From Falsibacillus pallidus (GTDB lineage: Bacteria > Bacillota > Bacilli > Bacillales > DSM-25281), in the NCBI RefSeq assembly GCF_003350505.1, contig NZ_QQAY01000001.1, positions 434,001-498,000 on the forward strand: a DNA stretch of 64,000 bases, given 5' to 3'. Both the position numbers and the translations under genes were made by a program. Of this stretch, positions 54,547-62,172 are shown piece after piece (position 1 is the stretch's first letter; every line of letters begins with the position of its first letter). Below the pieces are notes generated by a model. It had not been told where the DNA came from. It ran no database searches and saw nothing but the letters and a program-made list of their open reading frames with translations.

Positions 54547-56529
54547 TTATAAGTAGTCCTTGAACCAATCCCTGATATATTCGAGCCTTTTCATTCTCAA
54601 GGCTGGTTTCCCGCTCCTGGAGAGCTCGTGGTTGGATTCAGGGAATCGAATGAATTTCGTTTCTTTTTTCTGTCTCTTCAATGCAATGAAAAGTTGTTCT
54701 GACTGCTCAATCGGGCACCTGTAATCTTTTTCGCTGTGTATGATCAAGAGCGGGGTTTTGATTTGATTGACATAGGCAATCGGCGAATGCTTCCACAGTT
54801 TCTCGATATCATTTAAGTCTGCTCCAATTTGCCATTCTGAAAAATAATAGCCGATGTCGCTTACCCCATAGAAGCTGATCCAATTGGAGATGCACCTTTG
54901 AGTCACGGCTGCCTTGAAGCGGTCTGTATGGCCGACAATCCAATTGGTCATGAATCCGCCATAGCTTCCTCCTGTTACCCCAAGCCTTGTCTCATCAATA
55001 AAGTCAAATGTCTTTAATGCGTGATCCACCCCATGCATGATGTCATTGTAGTCATTTCCACCATAATCCCCTCTTACAGCATCAACAAAATCCTGTCCAT
55101 ATCCATGGCTTCCTCGGGGATTGACAAATAACACAGCATATCCTTGTGCAGCGAGAATCTGAAACTCGTTCATAAATGTGTTTCCATACATCGCATGCGG
55201 ACCACCGTGGATTTCCAGGATCATTGGATACTTCTTACCCTCTTCAAAACCTGCCGGCTTCATCATCCAGCCTTGAACCTTCCAGCCCTCTGCCCCCTCA
55301 AATTCAAACACTTCAGCCTGGACCAGCTCTTTATTTGCTAAGGCGTCGCCATTCACATTGGTCAACTGTTCGATTCCACCCTGATCCAGCGATACCGCAA
55401 ACAACTCCCCTGGCATTGTTGGAGTGCTGATGGCAACTACTCCATGATGTTTGCCCGGTGCAAGGGAAAATCCATAGATGTGCTGGTTTTCAACAATAGA
55501 AGGATAAATTTCCCCAGATACATTTCCATAATATATCGCTGTATTTCCGTTATCAGTGGCAAGGAAATAAAAGCCTTCATTATCTTCTGTCCATTGAACG
55601 CCGGGACTTGCTGCCCCTTGATGGAAATCCCCGACCATTTGATCCCCGATTGGTGCATCAAACGCTTCAGAGAAGCAAGACAGCTCTCCTTCTTTTAATT
55701 GGTACAGCCAGATTTTTGGATGCGTGGCATTTCTAAATTCCTGCAAATGACCGATAAAGCTTAAATACGAACTGTCCGGCGACCATGTTGCCTGCCAATA
55801 TACCCCGCTGCCTTCCGTCACTTTTTTAGATGCCCCATTCTCCAGCTCGTAAAGGAATACATCATTTTGAAAGGAAAAATCCTTATCCTCAGCTTCATCA
55901 CATGTATAAGCGATATATTTTCCATCCGGCGACCATGACTGCAATTGTGCATCATGTCTGCCTGAAGTCAATTGACTCAATTCAAATGTTTCAAGATCGA
56001 TCACCGCTATGTATGTTTTACGGTCATTTAAAAATCCTTGAGCATCTGATTTATATTTCATGCGCTCAACTTCCAAAGGCTCTAATTCCTTTTTTTCTGC
56101 CTCTTTTGAAGGCTCTTGTTCCAATGTTTCGCTGTCTTCAAGCGAGACCGTGAATGCCAGCTTTTTCCCGCATGGGGACCACACTGGATTGGAAGCTCCA
56201 TTTTTACACTTTGTCACTTGCATTGCTTCCCCACCGGCTAATGGAATGACATAGATTTGATTAAGGCTTGATCGATTGGAAACAAAAGCTGCCTTGTTTC
56301 CATCCGGCGACCATCTAGGGGAAGAAACTCTGTCTTTTCCGTACGTCCATTGATGGCTTTCTTTTGTTTGGAGATCCAGATGATAAAGGTTTGAAACATA
56401 TTCTTTCTTCTCTTTGTCAATGTGTGTCTGTATGTACAATAATCGTGTGCCGTCCGGCGATACATTTGGATCTGCCGCTGATTTCAGTTCATAGAGATCT
56501 TCCGGGGATATGCCATTTTTTCTTTCCAT
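54547..56529 (-). CDS. yuxL: S9 family serine peptidase, acylaminoacyl-peptidase type
   Basis: Cytosolic prolyl-oligopeptidase-family enzyme of 660 residues. The first 390 form a TolB-like beta-propeller with repeated WSPDG motifs (PRWSPDGNKAAFVSNRS, LQSWSPDGKYIAY, ATWSPDSSYLSF). The C-terminal hydrolase has the HGGP oxyanion strand in EIHGGPHAMYG, nucleophile Ser522 in GGSYGGF, Asp602 in HSEKDYRCP and His634 in ESNHELSRSG. ATG 56529 is six bases from GGTGGAG; the GTG at 56541 lies inside that site. Similar to B. subtilis YuxL; physiological peptide substrates unknown. Confidence 0.88.
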   Translation of the reverse strand: MERKNGISPEDLYELKSAADPNVSPDGTRLLYIQTHIDKEKKEYVSNLYHLDLQTKESHQWTYGKDRVSSPRWSPDGNKAAFVSNRSSLNQIYVIPLAGGEAMQVTKCKNGASNPVWSPCGKKLAFTVSLEDSETLEQEPSKEAEKKELEPLEVERMKYKSDAQGFLNDRKTYIAVIDLETFELSQLTSGRHDAQLQSWSPDGKYIAYTCDEAEDKDFSFQNDVFLYELENGASKKVTEGSGVYWQATWSPDSSYLSFIGHLQEFRNATHPKIWLYQLKEGELSCFSEAFDAPIGDQMVGDFHQGAASPGVQWTEDNEGFYFLATDNGNTAIYYGNVSGEIYPSIVENQHIYGFSLAPGKHHGVVAISTPTMPGELFAVSLDQGGIEQLTNVNGDALANKELVQAEVFEFEGAEGWKVQGWMMKPAGFEEGKKYPMILEIHGGPHAMYGNTFMNEFQILAAQGYAVLFVNPRGSHGYGQDFVDAVRGDYGGNDYNDIMHGVDHALKTFDFIDETRLGVTGGSYGGFMTNWIVGHTDRFKAAVTQRCISNWISFYGVSDIGYYFSEWQIGADLNDIEKLWKHSPIAYVNQIKTPLLIIHSEKDYRCPIEQSEQLFIALKRQKKETKFIRFPESNHELSRSGKPALRMKRLEYIRDWFKDYL

Positions 56530-56675
56530 CTTTAGCTCCACCTTTCATTGTTGTGAATCTTAAAATCTGCTCTTATTTTAAATATTTCGACACTCAAAAT
56601 ATTTTCCCTGCTTGTTTTTTGCAATTCCCCGGTGCTTTTGTAGAAAAATGGAGAAACTAAAGTGATAATACTGCC

Positions 56676-56725
56676 TTGAATTTTTCTTCGCTACCGGCTA
56701 AAATAAAAATACGAACAAATGTTCT
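56676..56725 (+). promoter_or_regulatory. Promoter with LexA (SOS) box for the yhjD-like gene
   Basis: TTGAAT (56676-56681), 17 bases, TAAAAT (56699-56704) make a good sigma-A promoter. CGAACAAATGTTCT at 56712-56725 matches the Gram-positive LexA box CGAACRNRYGTTYC at 13 of 14 positions and lies across the expected transcription start, where LexA would block initiation. Confidence 0.75.
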
Positions 56726-56759
56726 TTTTAAACTTAACGATTTAGGAGGAGGTCATTTT

Positions 56760-57152
56760 ATGACCAGGATACCAGAGGACGACAGAGATATATTTGAGCA
56801 GGCCATATACCTTCCTATGGTGTTGACTGTGCTGAACCGGGATTTAGCAATCATAGAAAAGAGCCCCTTCAAATTGAAGAAGCCCTATCTGGAACTAATT
56901 GAAGAAACAATGAAAGCCATTCAGAAAGATCTGGCTGCGGTAAAGCGCCATATGAAACAGCAGCAGATGAAAGTTGAGCGCATGACCACTGATGATACGT
57001 TCACCATGTACCTGTTTCTGTACAAAGGGTATGAAGAGCATCATAATTACTTCAATCCCCGTCTTCGCAATAAATCAGAAGAACTCCTTCGCTATTATCT
57101 CTATCAGAGGTTCATTAAAGACTCAACAGTCCAGGCAAGCCAAAATGGATGA
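56760..57152 (+). CDS. yhjD: YhjD-like protein, putative SOS-regulated (130 aa)
   Basis: Soluble, highly helical protein of 130 residues: TRIPEDDRDIFEQAIYLPMVL, then a Lys-rich coiled coil (AIQKDLAAVKRHMKQQQMK) and the C-terminal motif FLYKGYEEHHNYFNPRLRNKSEE. It resembles B. subtilis YhjD, which lies in the same comK-yhjE region. ATG 56760 follows AGGAGGAGG. No enzymatic motif is visible. A LexA-type box over its promoter suggests expression after DNA damage. It converges on comK with no clear terminator between. Confidence 0.78.
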   Translation: MTRIPEDDRDIFEQAIYLPMVLTVLNRDLAIIEKSPFKLKKPYLELIEETMKAIQKDLAAVKRHMKQQQMKVERMTTDDTFTMYLFLYKGYEEHHNYFNPRLRNKSEELLRYYLYQRFIKDSTVQASQNG

Positions 57153-57194
57153 AAGCAGCAAGACCTGTCTAAATGAAACGGGATGCGGCTGAAT

Positions 57195-57785
57195 TCAGTC
57201 GATTCTGTTTTTGATAAGATTATCTTCTCTTTCCAGCCTTAAGATGTATGACTGCTTCCGTTCAGAGGCTTCAGATGCCTTTTCTTGATTTTTTAAATAA
57301 ATTTGATTTTCCCTTTTTTCAGCACGCTGCATATATCTGACCCTCAGCATGGATGTTCTCAACAATTGTGCTTCAAACGATCTTAATGAAACCGGCAGGG
57401 AAACAGACAGGCCATTTTGAAAAGTAACCAATGTGGATTGATCCTCGAGCTGTTGATATGATTGTACTTGATCATGGGAAATCCATATGCAATGCGGCTC
57501 TGTAGGGGATGCTGTTGGAAAAAAGTAGATTGATGTCAGGGGATCTATGATGATGGGGACCTTCTTTGATACTCCAATTAGCCTTTTGGTACCTTCTTTC
57601 CTCTCTATGTAGCTGATTCCAAAAAACTCACAGCTCTTTTTAATAATCTCCAAAGGTTTGAATGGAGAGATGAACTGTCCATCAGTCTCATAGATTTCAG
57701 TGTAGATTTTAGAACCATACTTTATAGGTCTTAAGAACATGGTGGAAGAATTGACCTCATATTCTTCGATTTTATTATTCTTCAT
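57195..57785 (-). CDS. comK: Competence transcription factor ComK
   Basis: Master activator of genetic competence; binds AT-rich K-boxes as paired dimers and activates its own gene. 196 residues. Core similarity to B. subtilis ComK is clear: EYEVNSSTMFLRP, KPLEIIKKSCEFFG, ERKEGTKRLIGVSKKVPIIIDP split around residue 60-80, SPTEPHCIWISHDQV and the LPVSLRSFEAQLLRTSMLR region. The C-terminal tail is divergent and charged. ATG 57785 is seven bases from GGGAG; ATG 57788 is also possible. The upstream region carries a promoter, a K-box-like element and a CodY-type box. Confidence 0.92.
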   Translation of the reverse strand: MKNNKIEEYEVNSSTMFLRPIKYGSKIYTEIYETDGQFISPFKPLEIIKKSCEFFGISYIERKEGTKRLIGVSKKVPIIIDPLTSIYFFPTASPTEPHCIWISHDQVQSYQQLEDQSTLVTFQNGLSVSLPVSLRSFEAQLLRTSMLRVRYMQRAEKRENQIYLKNQEKASEASERKQSYILRLEREDNLIKNRID

Positions 57786-57826
57786 CATTCGACTCCCTTC
57801 TAGTAAATTCAACATTTTCAATAACC

Positions 57827-57882
57827 ATCATATCACTACCCATGCCATTTGTCCCATATTTTTTCTAAAAATTCCAATTTTT
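57827..57882 (-). promoter_or_regulatory. comK promoter with K-box-like element
   Basis: Minus strand GGGACA (57855-57850), 17 bases, TATGAT (57832-57827) preceded by TG one base upstream, an extended -10. Upstream, AAAAATTGGAATTTTT (57882-57867) resembles half of a ComK K-box (AAAA-N5-TTTT, here with N6), fitting autoactivation. Confidence 0.6.
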
Positions 57883-57907
57883 CGCAATATAACCTCCTGG
57901 CTGAAAT

Positions 57908-57922
57908 ATTTTTCAGAAAATT
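57908..57922. promoter_or_regulatory. CodY-type box between comK and the IDEAL-domain gene
   Basis: ATTTTTCAGAAAATT matches the CodY consensus AATTTTCWGAAAATT at 14 of 15 positions. CodY represses comK in B. subtilis. Its position also lies 13 bases before the -35 of the divergent gene, so it may control both. Confidence 0.72.
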
Positions 57923-57934
57923 TAATTAATTTAG

Positions 57935-57963
57935 TTGAATATCTAAAGCATCTTCCATATAAT
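57935..57963 (+). promoter_or_regulatory. Sigma-A promoter of the IDEAL-domain gene
   Basis: TTGAAT (57935-57940), 17 bases, TATAAT (57958-57963), 28 bases before the start codon. Confidence 0.75.
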
Positions 57964-57990
57964 TATAAAAAGGGCTTCGAGGTGATCGTC

Positions 57991-58230
57991 ATGAAAAAAG
58001 ACAAATCTTATTCAGAGATGATGAAGGCATGTGCGATGGCAGGTAATCAGTTGAAAAAGTCGTTTGTGGCAGATATTTATATCGAAATGCTCCTTTTAGA
58101 AATCCAACTAAACAAAGAAAAAGAGATCCTGATCAACGCAATCAATGAAGCTCTTGATGTGAAAGATGAGCAGAAATTCATGGAACTTACCAGCCGCTAT
58201 AATCAATTGATAAAAAAATACGGAACATAA
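57991..58230 (+). CDS. IDEAL-domain small protein (79 aa)
   Basis: 79 residues, helical. The C-terminal half INEALDVKDEQKFMELTSRYNQL matches the IDEAL motif (I/N-D/N-EAL-x2-xDxxxFxxLxxxY), a short module in Bacillus proteins such as YpiB that is thought to mediate protein binding. The N-terminal half has a conserved-looking KSFVADIYIEMLLLEIQL helix. ATG 57991 follows GAGGTGATC by three bases. The long upstream open frame back to 57739 crosses the promoter and comK leader and is not coding. Divergent from comK. Confidence 0.82.
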   Translation: MKKDKSYSEMMKACAMAGNQLKKSFVADIYIEMLLLEIQLNKEKEILINAINEALDVKDEQKFMELTSRYNQLIKKYGT

Positions 58231-58234
58231 GAAA

Positions 58235-58268
58235 AGCAAAAAAAACAACCGATTCGGTTGTTTTTTTT
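58235..58268. terminator. Bidirectional terminator after the IDEAL-domain gene
   Basis: AAAACAACCGA / TCGGTTGTTTT stem flanked by A and T tracts; it also closes the convergent protease gene. Confidence 0.88.
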
Positions 58269-58273
58269 GTTGT

Positions 58274-59524
58274 CTATTTGGAGCTGTCAGCCCGCTCGAT
58301 CCTCTCCCGCATCGTCGGATGGCCATATCGGAAGATTTTCACGAGCCATGGGGGATCTACTTCACTCAGCCCGGTGCGCGTCAAATCTTGAAAGGTTTTG
58401 ACAGCGGATGCAGAGTCATGGGTCATCTCCATGGCATATCGGTCCGCCCTTGTCTCCTCATATCTTGATACCCAATTGGTCAAAGGACTTGCTGCGAAAA
58501 GAAGGATGGATGTGAGAAGGAAAAACAAAGGCAGCGAACTGAGATTGGATATCCCTTTGACTTTCAGCTCGTTCTTTCTTGCCATACATTTTTCCATCCA
58601 TTTCGCCGTAATCCATAATCCCACCAGAGATAGAAGCAAGTAGCCGGCAATGCCAAAATAAATATGCTTCTCCACATAGTGCCCCATCTCATGGGCCATG
58701 ATGAATAAGATTTCTTTGTCGCTCAATTTTTCAAGCGTGGTATCCCATAAGACAATCCTTGAATTCGATCCTATTCCGGTTACATAGGCATTGAGGGAAT
58801 TCGTCTTCTCTGACATATTGACTTCGTACACATGCTTTGCAGGAATATCCGCCTTTGCTGCCATCTCCAAAATCTTCGTTTCAAGCTGCTTATCCTTTAA
58901 AGGATAAAAATCGTTGTACAGTGGATCAATGACGACAGGCTGCAAGAACATCATGAAGATCGTAAACGGGATGGATAAAATCCATGCAGCAAGCCACCAT
59001 CTTTTCTTGAATTTTTTCATGAGTGCATATAACACGGTCACAACAATAAACATTAAAGCAAAATTCACCCAAAAATCGATCAATTCATCCTTCATCCAGG
59101 AATGAAAGTTTTGGGTGGAAATGTGGTAGGCTTTTGAAACGCTGTGTGATAAATAGCTCAGCGGAAATGTAACAATGAAGGACGCGAGTGAAAGCCAAAA
59201 CAGGTAGACAGCACTTCTAATGATATGGAAGCGCGACGTCTTTTCCGCCCATTTTTCAAATGTTCGGGACACCCCAAATATCAACACAAGGAAATAAAAC
59301 AGCCATTCATAAGGCGATGATAGAAAAAAGAGCAGATTTTTGATTTTCGAGTATTCTTCGCTAAGCATCAATTCCCGATGATTCATGAAAGTGGACGGAT
59401 CCACACTGGTTCCCTTCAATGAATGCGGCACGGATGCATCTGCCAGATAAAACAAGTAAGCATACATCAGCACACCAAAAAGCAAATAAGCAAAAACGGC
59501 ATTAAATGCCCATTTTCTAACCAA
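58274..59524 (-). CDS. yhfN: Ste24-like M48 membrane metalloprotease
   Basis: Integral membrane zinc protease of 416 residues. Several N-terminal helices (about 5-200) precede the zinc motif HEMGH at 278-282 in IMAHEMGHYVEKH. The third ligand lies in EETRADRYAME near residue 358, and the M48A/Ste24 hallmark TNSLNAYVTGIG is present. I place the start at TTG 59524, after AGGAGGGGGGAG with suitable spacing; ATG 59551 has no ribosome site. Similar to B. subtilis YhfN and near yhfO- and lcfB-like genes as there. Likely involved in membrane protein quality control or peptide processing. Confidence 0.87.
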   Translation of the reverse strand: MVRKWAFNAVFAYLLFGVLMYAYLFYLADASVPHSLKGTSVDPSTFMNHRELMLSEEYSKIKNLLFFLSSPYEWLFYFLVLIFGVSRTFEKWAEKTSRFHIIRSAVYLFWLSLASFIVTFPLSYLSHSVSKAYHISTQNFHSWMKDELIDFWVNFALMFIVVTVLYALMKKFKKRWWLAAWILSIPFTIFMMFLQPVVIDPLYNDFYPLKDKQLETKILEMAAKADIPAKHVYEVNMSEKTNSLNAYVTGIGSNSRIVLWDTTLEKLSDKEILFIMAHEMGHYVEKHIYFGIAGYLLLSLVGLWITAKWMEKCMARKNELKVKGISNLSSLPLFFLLTSILLFAASPLTNWVSRYEETRADRYAMEMTHDSASAVKTFQDLTRTGLSEVDPPWLVKIFRYGHPTMRERIERADSSK

Positions 59525-59641
59525 ACTGAACTCCCCCCTCCTTGTCCTCATTATTAAATGTAGTGCATCTGCAGGAAATTAGAACAATTATATATGTACA
59601 TAGACTTCATAAGTATCTCCTATTCGGTTGAAAACCAATCT

Positions 59642-59950
59642 TCACCAGATCCATGAATATAAACTCAGGACACTGATCGCCCCGATGACCACCACAATGA
59701 CATTTGCCCCCAGGAATGCCAATAAGAACGCTGCTGCTGCACCAATCAAGCCAAAAGAAAGTTCCCCTTCTTTAATCAGAAGGATTCCCGGGAATATCAA
59801 TGCTCCAAGCGTTGCATAAGGGACATTTTTCAAGACGCCTTGAACAAATGGCGGCAATTCCTTTCCTCCAAAAAGTACGAAAGGCAGCATTCTTGGAATA
59901 TAGGTTACGAGGCCCATCCCGAGGATCATCCACATGAATTTATTCTCCAT
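59642..59950 (-). CDS. azlD: Branched-chain amino acid exporter small subunit AzlD
   Basis: Four-helix membrane protein of 102 residues with the AzlD pattern LVTYIPRMLPFVLFGGKELP near residues 15-35 and VPYATLGALIFPGILL. It overlaps azlC by 11 bases. With AzlC it forms a two-component exporter of branched-chain amino acids and analogues such as azaleucine. No clear terminator follows. Confidence 0.9.
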   Translation of the reverse strand: MENKFMWMILGMGLVTYIPRMLPFVLFGGKELPPFVQGVLKNVPYATLGALIFPGILLIKEGELSFGLIGAAAAFLLAFLGANVIVVVIGAISVLSLYSWIW

Positions 59951-60674
59951 TGCGATTCCCCTTTCCTTTTATCACATATTCAATCGCTTCAACCACTACT
60001 GATGCCAGCAAGGTGGCAGCTACAATCCGCCATCCGGTTGATAGGATAGAAAGGACCGCAAGGATGGAGTGGATGACAGCTGAAAAAGATGCAAGGAACA
60101 GTACTTTTCTGCTCGTTTTCAGCGATGGGACAAGCAGTCCGACGAACATCGCATATAAAGCGACCGTCATGCCTTCTTGAAGCGTTTGGGGAAGATTCGC
60201 ACCAATAAGGAACCCGATGCCTGAATTGACTACCCAGCTTGCATAGGAAATGGAGGTCACTCCGAATATGTAGCGCGTTGAAACCGTTCCTTCCTTTGTT
60301 GCAGCCACAGAAAATGTTTCATCTGTTATGCCGAATGCATAGACCGCTTTCTTCAGAAGAGAATCGTCTTCTACCTTTTCATTCAAGGATGCAGACATGA
60401 GCAAATGGCGGATGTTCACAATGAATGTAGTGAAAATGATTTCAAATATACCAGACCCCAAAGCAATCAGGCTAAGCGCAATATACTGGGAGGCACCTGC
60501 AAACACGACAAGGCTCATCATGACCGTATCCAAAAAAGAAAGCCCCGTTGTTTTAGCCAACAACCCGAATGTGAGGGCAATGGGCAGATAGCCGATGGCG
60601 ATGCTCACGCCTCCTTTAATCCCTTCCCTGAAAGAAGAGTCATATACGTTTTCTGTTGATAGTTCCATAAGCAT
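59940..60674 (-). CDS. azlC: Branched-chain amino acid exporter large subunit AzlC
   Basis: Membrane protein of 244 residues in the AzlC family: REGIKGGVSIAIGYLPIALTFGLLA at the N-terminus, LVVFAGASQYIAL and the YAFGITDETFSVA motif. Seven or eight helices. AAAGG lies five bases before ATG 60674; a second in-frame ATG is two codons later. Encoded with AzlD. No Lrp-type regulator (AzlB) is nearby. Confidence 0.9.
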   Translation of the reverse strand: MLMELSTENVYDSSFREGIKGGVSIAIGYLPIALTFGLLAKTTGLSFLDTVMMSLVVFAGASQYIALSLIALGSGIFEIIFTTFIVNIRHLLMSASLNEKVEDDSLLKKAVYAFGITDETFSVAATKEGTVSTRYIFGVTSISYASWVVNSGIGFLIGANLPQTLQEGMTVALYAMFVGLLVPSLKTSRKVLFLASFSAVIHSILAVLSILSTGWRIVAATLLASVVVEAIEYVIKGKGNRNGE

Positions 60675-60774
60675 TCCAGCCTTTAAAAATAGATTCGAAT
60701 TTTTCGGAAAATGCGATAGTGTATTTTATTATACGCTTGCTCTTATGTCAATGAGGGAAAATCCTGCAATTTCT

Positions 60775-60813
60775 GGCAAAAGAAAAGCATGAGGACACTA
60801 TGCCTCATGCTTT
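60775..60813 (-). terminator. Terminator of the GNAT gene
   Basis: AAAGCATGAGG / CCTCATGCTTT stem overlapping the last codons of the acetyltransferase gene, followed by TTCTTTTG on the minus strand. Confidence 0.8.
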
Positions 60814-61281
60814 CTCTGTTTCTTTAACCATTGTAAGAAATTCAATGTGGCCATTAGCAAATTTTTGCTGCTGGCGGAAACCAAATTTTCCATAAAGATG
60901 GATCGCCCGTTCATTAAAAGATGCGACGGTAAGGCGAAAGGGCTTATTTCCGCTTTCAAGTGTGGTCTGTTCAAGGATAAATGCAAGAAACTCGCTTCCC
61001 CTCCCCTTTCCGGTAAGAGCGGGCTTCATTCCCAGTCCTATATCTATGTATCCATCCGGATAAACATGATATTCATGCCCTTTCGGCACCTGTGCTGCTT
61101 TGCCCGCACAGAAAAAACCGATAATCGTGCTTTCATCATTTATTACGCCTTGATAGGAACCCCCTAAAAATTCTTTAAAAGCCTCTTCTGATTTTTCGTT
61201 ATTGTAAATGTCATATGGAGGCTCATATCTCCAATTCAGTATTTCATCTGCAATTGCATGACTCATTGAAATGCTGTGCAT
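60805..61281 (-). CDS. yhfO: GNAT-family N-acetyltransferase
   Basis: Acetyltransferase of 158 residues. The GNAT core is seen in IGLGMKPALTGKGRGSEFLAFILE, whose KGRGSE loop binds acetyl-CoA pyrophosphate, and in ERAIHLYGKFGFRQQ at the C-terminus. The N-terminal NWRYEPPYDIYN is common in the YhfO/RimJ-like Bacillus group. ATG 61281 lies six bases after the enoyl-CoA hydratase stop, and GGGAG overlaps that stop, so the two are coupled. Acceptor substrate unknown. Confidence 0.83.
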   Translation of the reverse strand: MHSISMSHAIADEILNWRYEPPYDIYNNEKSEEAFKEFLGGSYQGVINDESTIIGFFCAGKAAQVPKGHEYHVYPDGYIDIGLGMKPALTGKGRGSEFLAFILEQTTLESGNKPFRLTVASFNERAIHLYGKFGFRQQQKFANGHIEFLTMVKETEKA

Positions 61282-61287
61282 GAAATT

Positions 61288-62064
61288 CTATCTCCCTTTG
61301 AATACCGGCTTCCTCTTTTCGCTGAAAGCGAGCAAAGCCTCCACCCTGTCTTCTGTCGGAATCGTGATTTCGTAGGCTTTCCTCTCGATTTGAAGGCCGG
61401 TATTCAAATCGGCATTCATTCCATTTTTGATGGCGTATTTAGCCTGCTGCAAAGCAATCGGCCCATTGGCAAGCATGCTGTCTGCAAAATCGGCAATCGT
61501 CTTCTCAAACTCTTCCCGGCTGCAGACTTTAGTGACCACTCCATAATGCAGTGCTTCTTCTGCAGTCAATCGCTTAGCCGTTAAAATCAATTCGAGTGCC
61601 TTTGCCTCTCCGATCAGCCTTGGAAGCCTCTGTGTCCCGCCAGCACCTGGAATGATGCCGAGGCTTGTCTCTGTCAACCCCATGACCGCTTCTTCAACGG
61701 CAATCCTGAAGTCACAGGATAAAGCAAGCTCCATCCCACCTCCGAATGCATAGCCGTTCATGGCAGCAATCGTTGGCTGAGGAAGCTTCTCCACAGCAGA
61801 AAAGACTTCACCAATTTTATAGACATTCCGTCTCACTTGCTGTTCAGTCAATGTCTTGCGTTCTTTTAAATCAGCCCCGACACTGAATGCTTTGCTGCCG
61901 GCCCCTTTGAATACCACCACCCGGACATCCGGATTCAGCCTCAGCGCATCGACTACTTCCTCGAGTTCGCATAACGTATCATAGTTAAAGGCATTCATCG
62001 CATCTGCACGATTGATTGTGACGGCTGCCATATGGTTTTTTTGCTGCAATAAAATGGATTCCAT
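61288..62064 (-). CDS. Enoyl-CoA hydratase/isomerase family protein
   Basis: Crotonase-fold enzyme of 258 residues, adding water to 2-enoyl-CoA in beta-oxidation. The oxyanion loops VGADLKERKTL and MNGYAFGGGMELALSCDFRIA are intact, with the catalytic Glu in LGIIPGAGGTQRLPRLIG and the companion Glu position in the AVMGLTETSLG helix. ATG 62064 follows GGAGGAG; the extension to 62115 is not supported. It lies downstream of lcfB but behind a terminator, so it has a separate or readthrough promoter. Confidence 0.9.
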   Translation of the reverse strand: MESILLQQKNHMAAVTINRADAMNAFNYDTLCELEEVVDALRLNPDVRVVVFKGAGSKAFSVGADLKERKTLTEQQVRRNVYKIGEVFSAVEKLPQPTIAAMNGYAFGGGMELALSCDFRIAVEEAVMGLTETSLGIIPGAGGTQRLPRLIGEAKALELILTAKRLTAEEALHYGVVTKVCSREEFEKTIADFADSMLANGPIALQQAKYAIKNGMNADLNTGLQIERKAYEITIPTEDRVEALLAFSEKRKPVFKGR

Positions 62065-62135
62065 TAAAACTCCTCCTCCTTTGTTCAATCTATTAATTCG
62101 ACATTTTTCATGCAAACCCTTTCAAAACTTTCCAT

Positions 62136-62164
62136 AGAAAAAGCAGACATGCAAAATGCCTGCT
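62136..62164 (-). terminator. Terminator of lcfB
   Basis: AGCAGGCAT / ATGTCTGCT stem with a five-base loop, then TTTTTC on the minus strand. Confidence 0.8.
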
Positions 62165-62172
62165 CTAATCTA

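Noticed and set aside
57739-57990. N-terminal extension of the IDEAL-domain gene
   Set aside because: It would run through the comK start, both promoters and the CodY-type box; ATG 57991 has a strong ribosome site.
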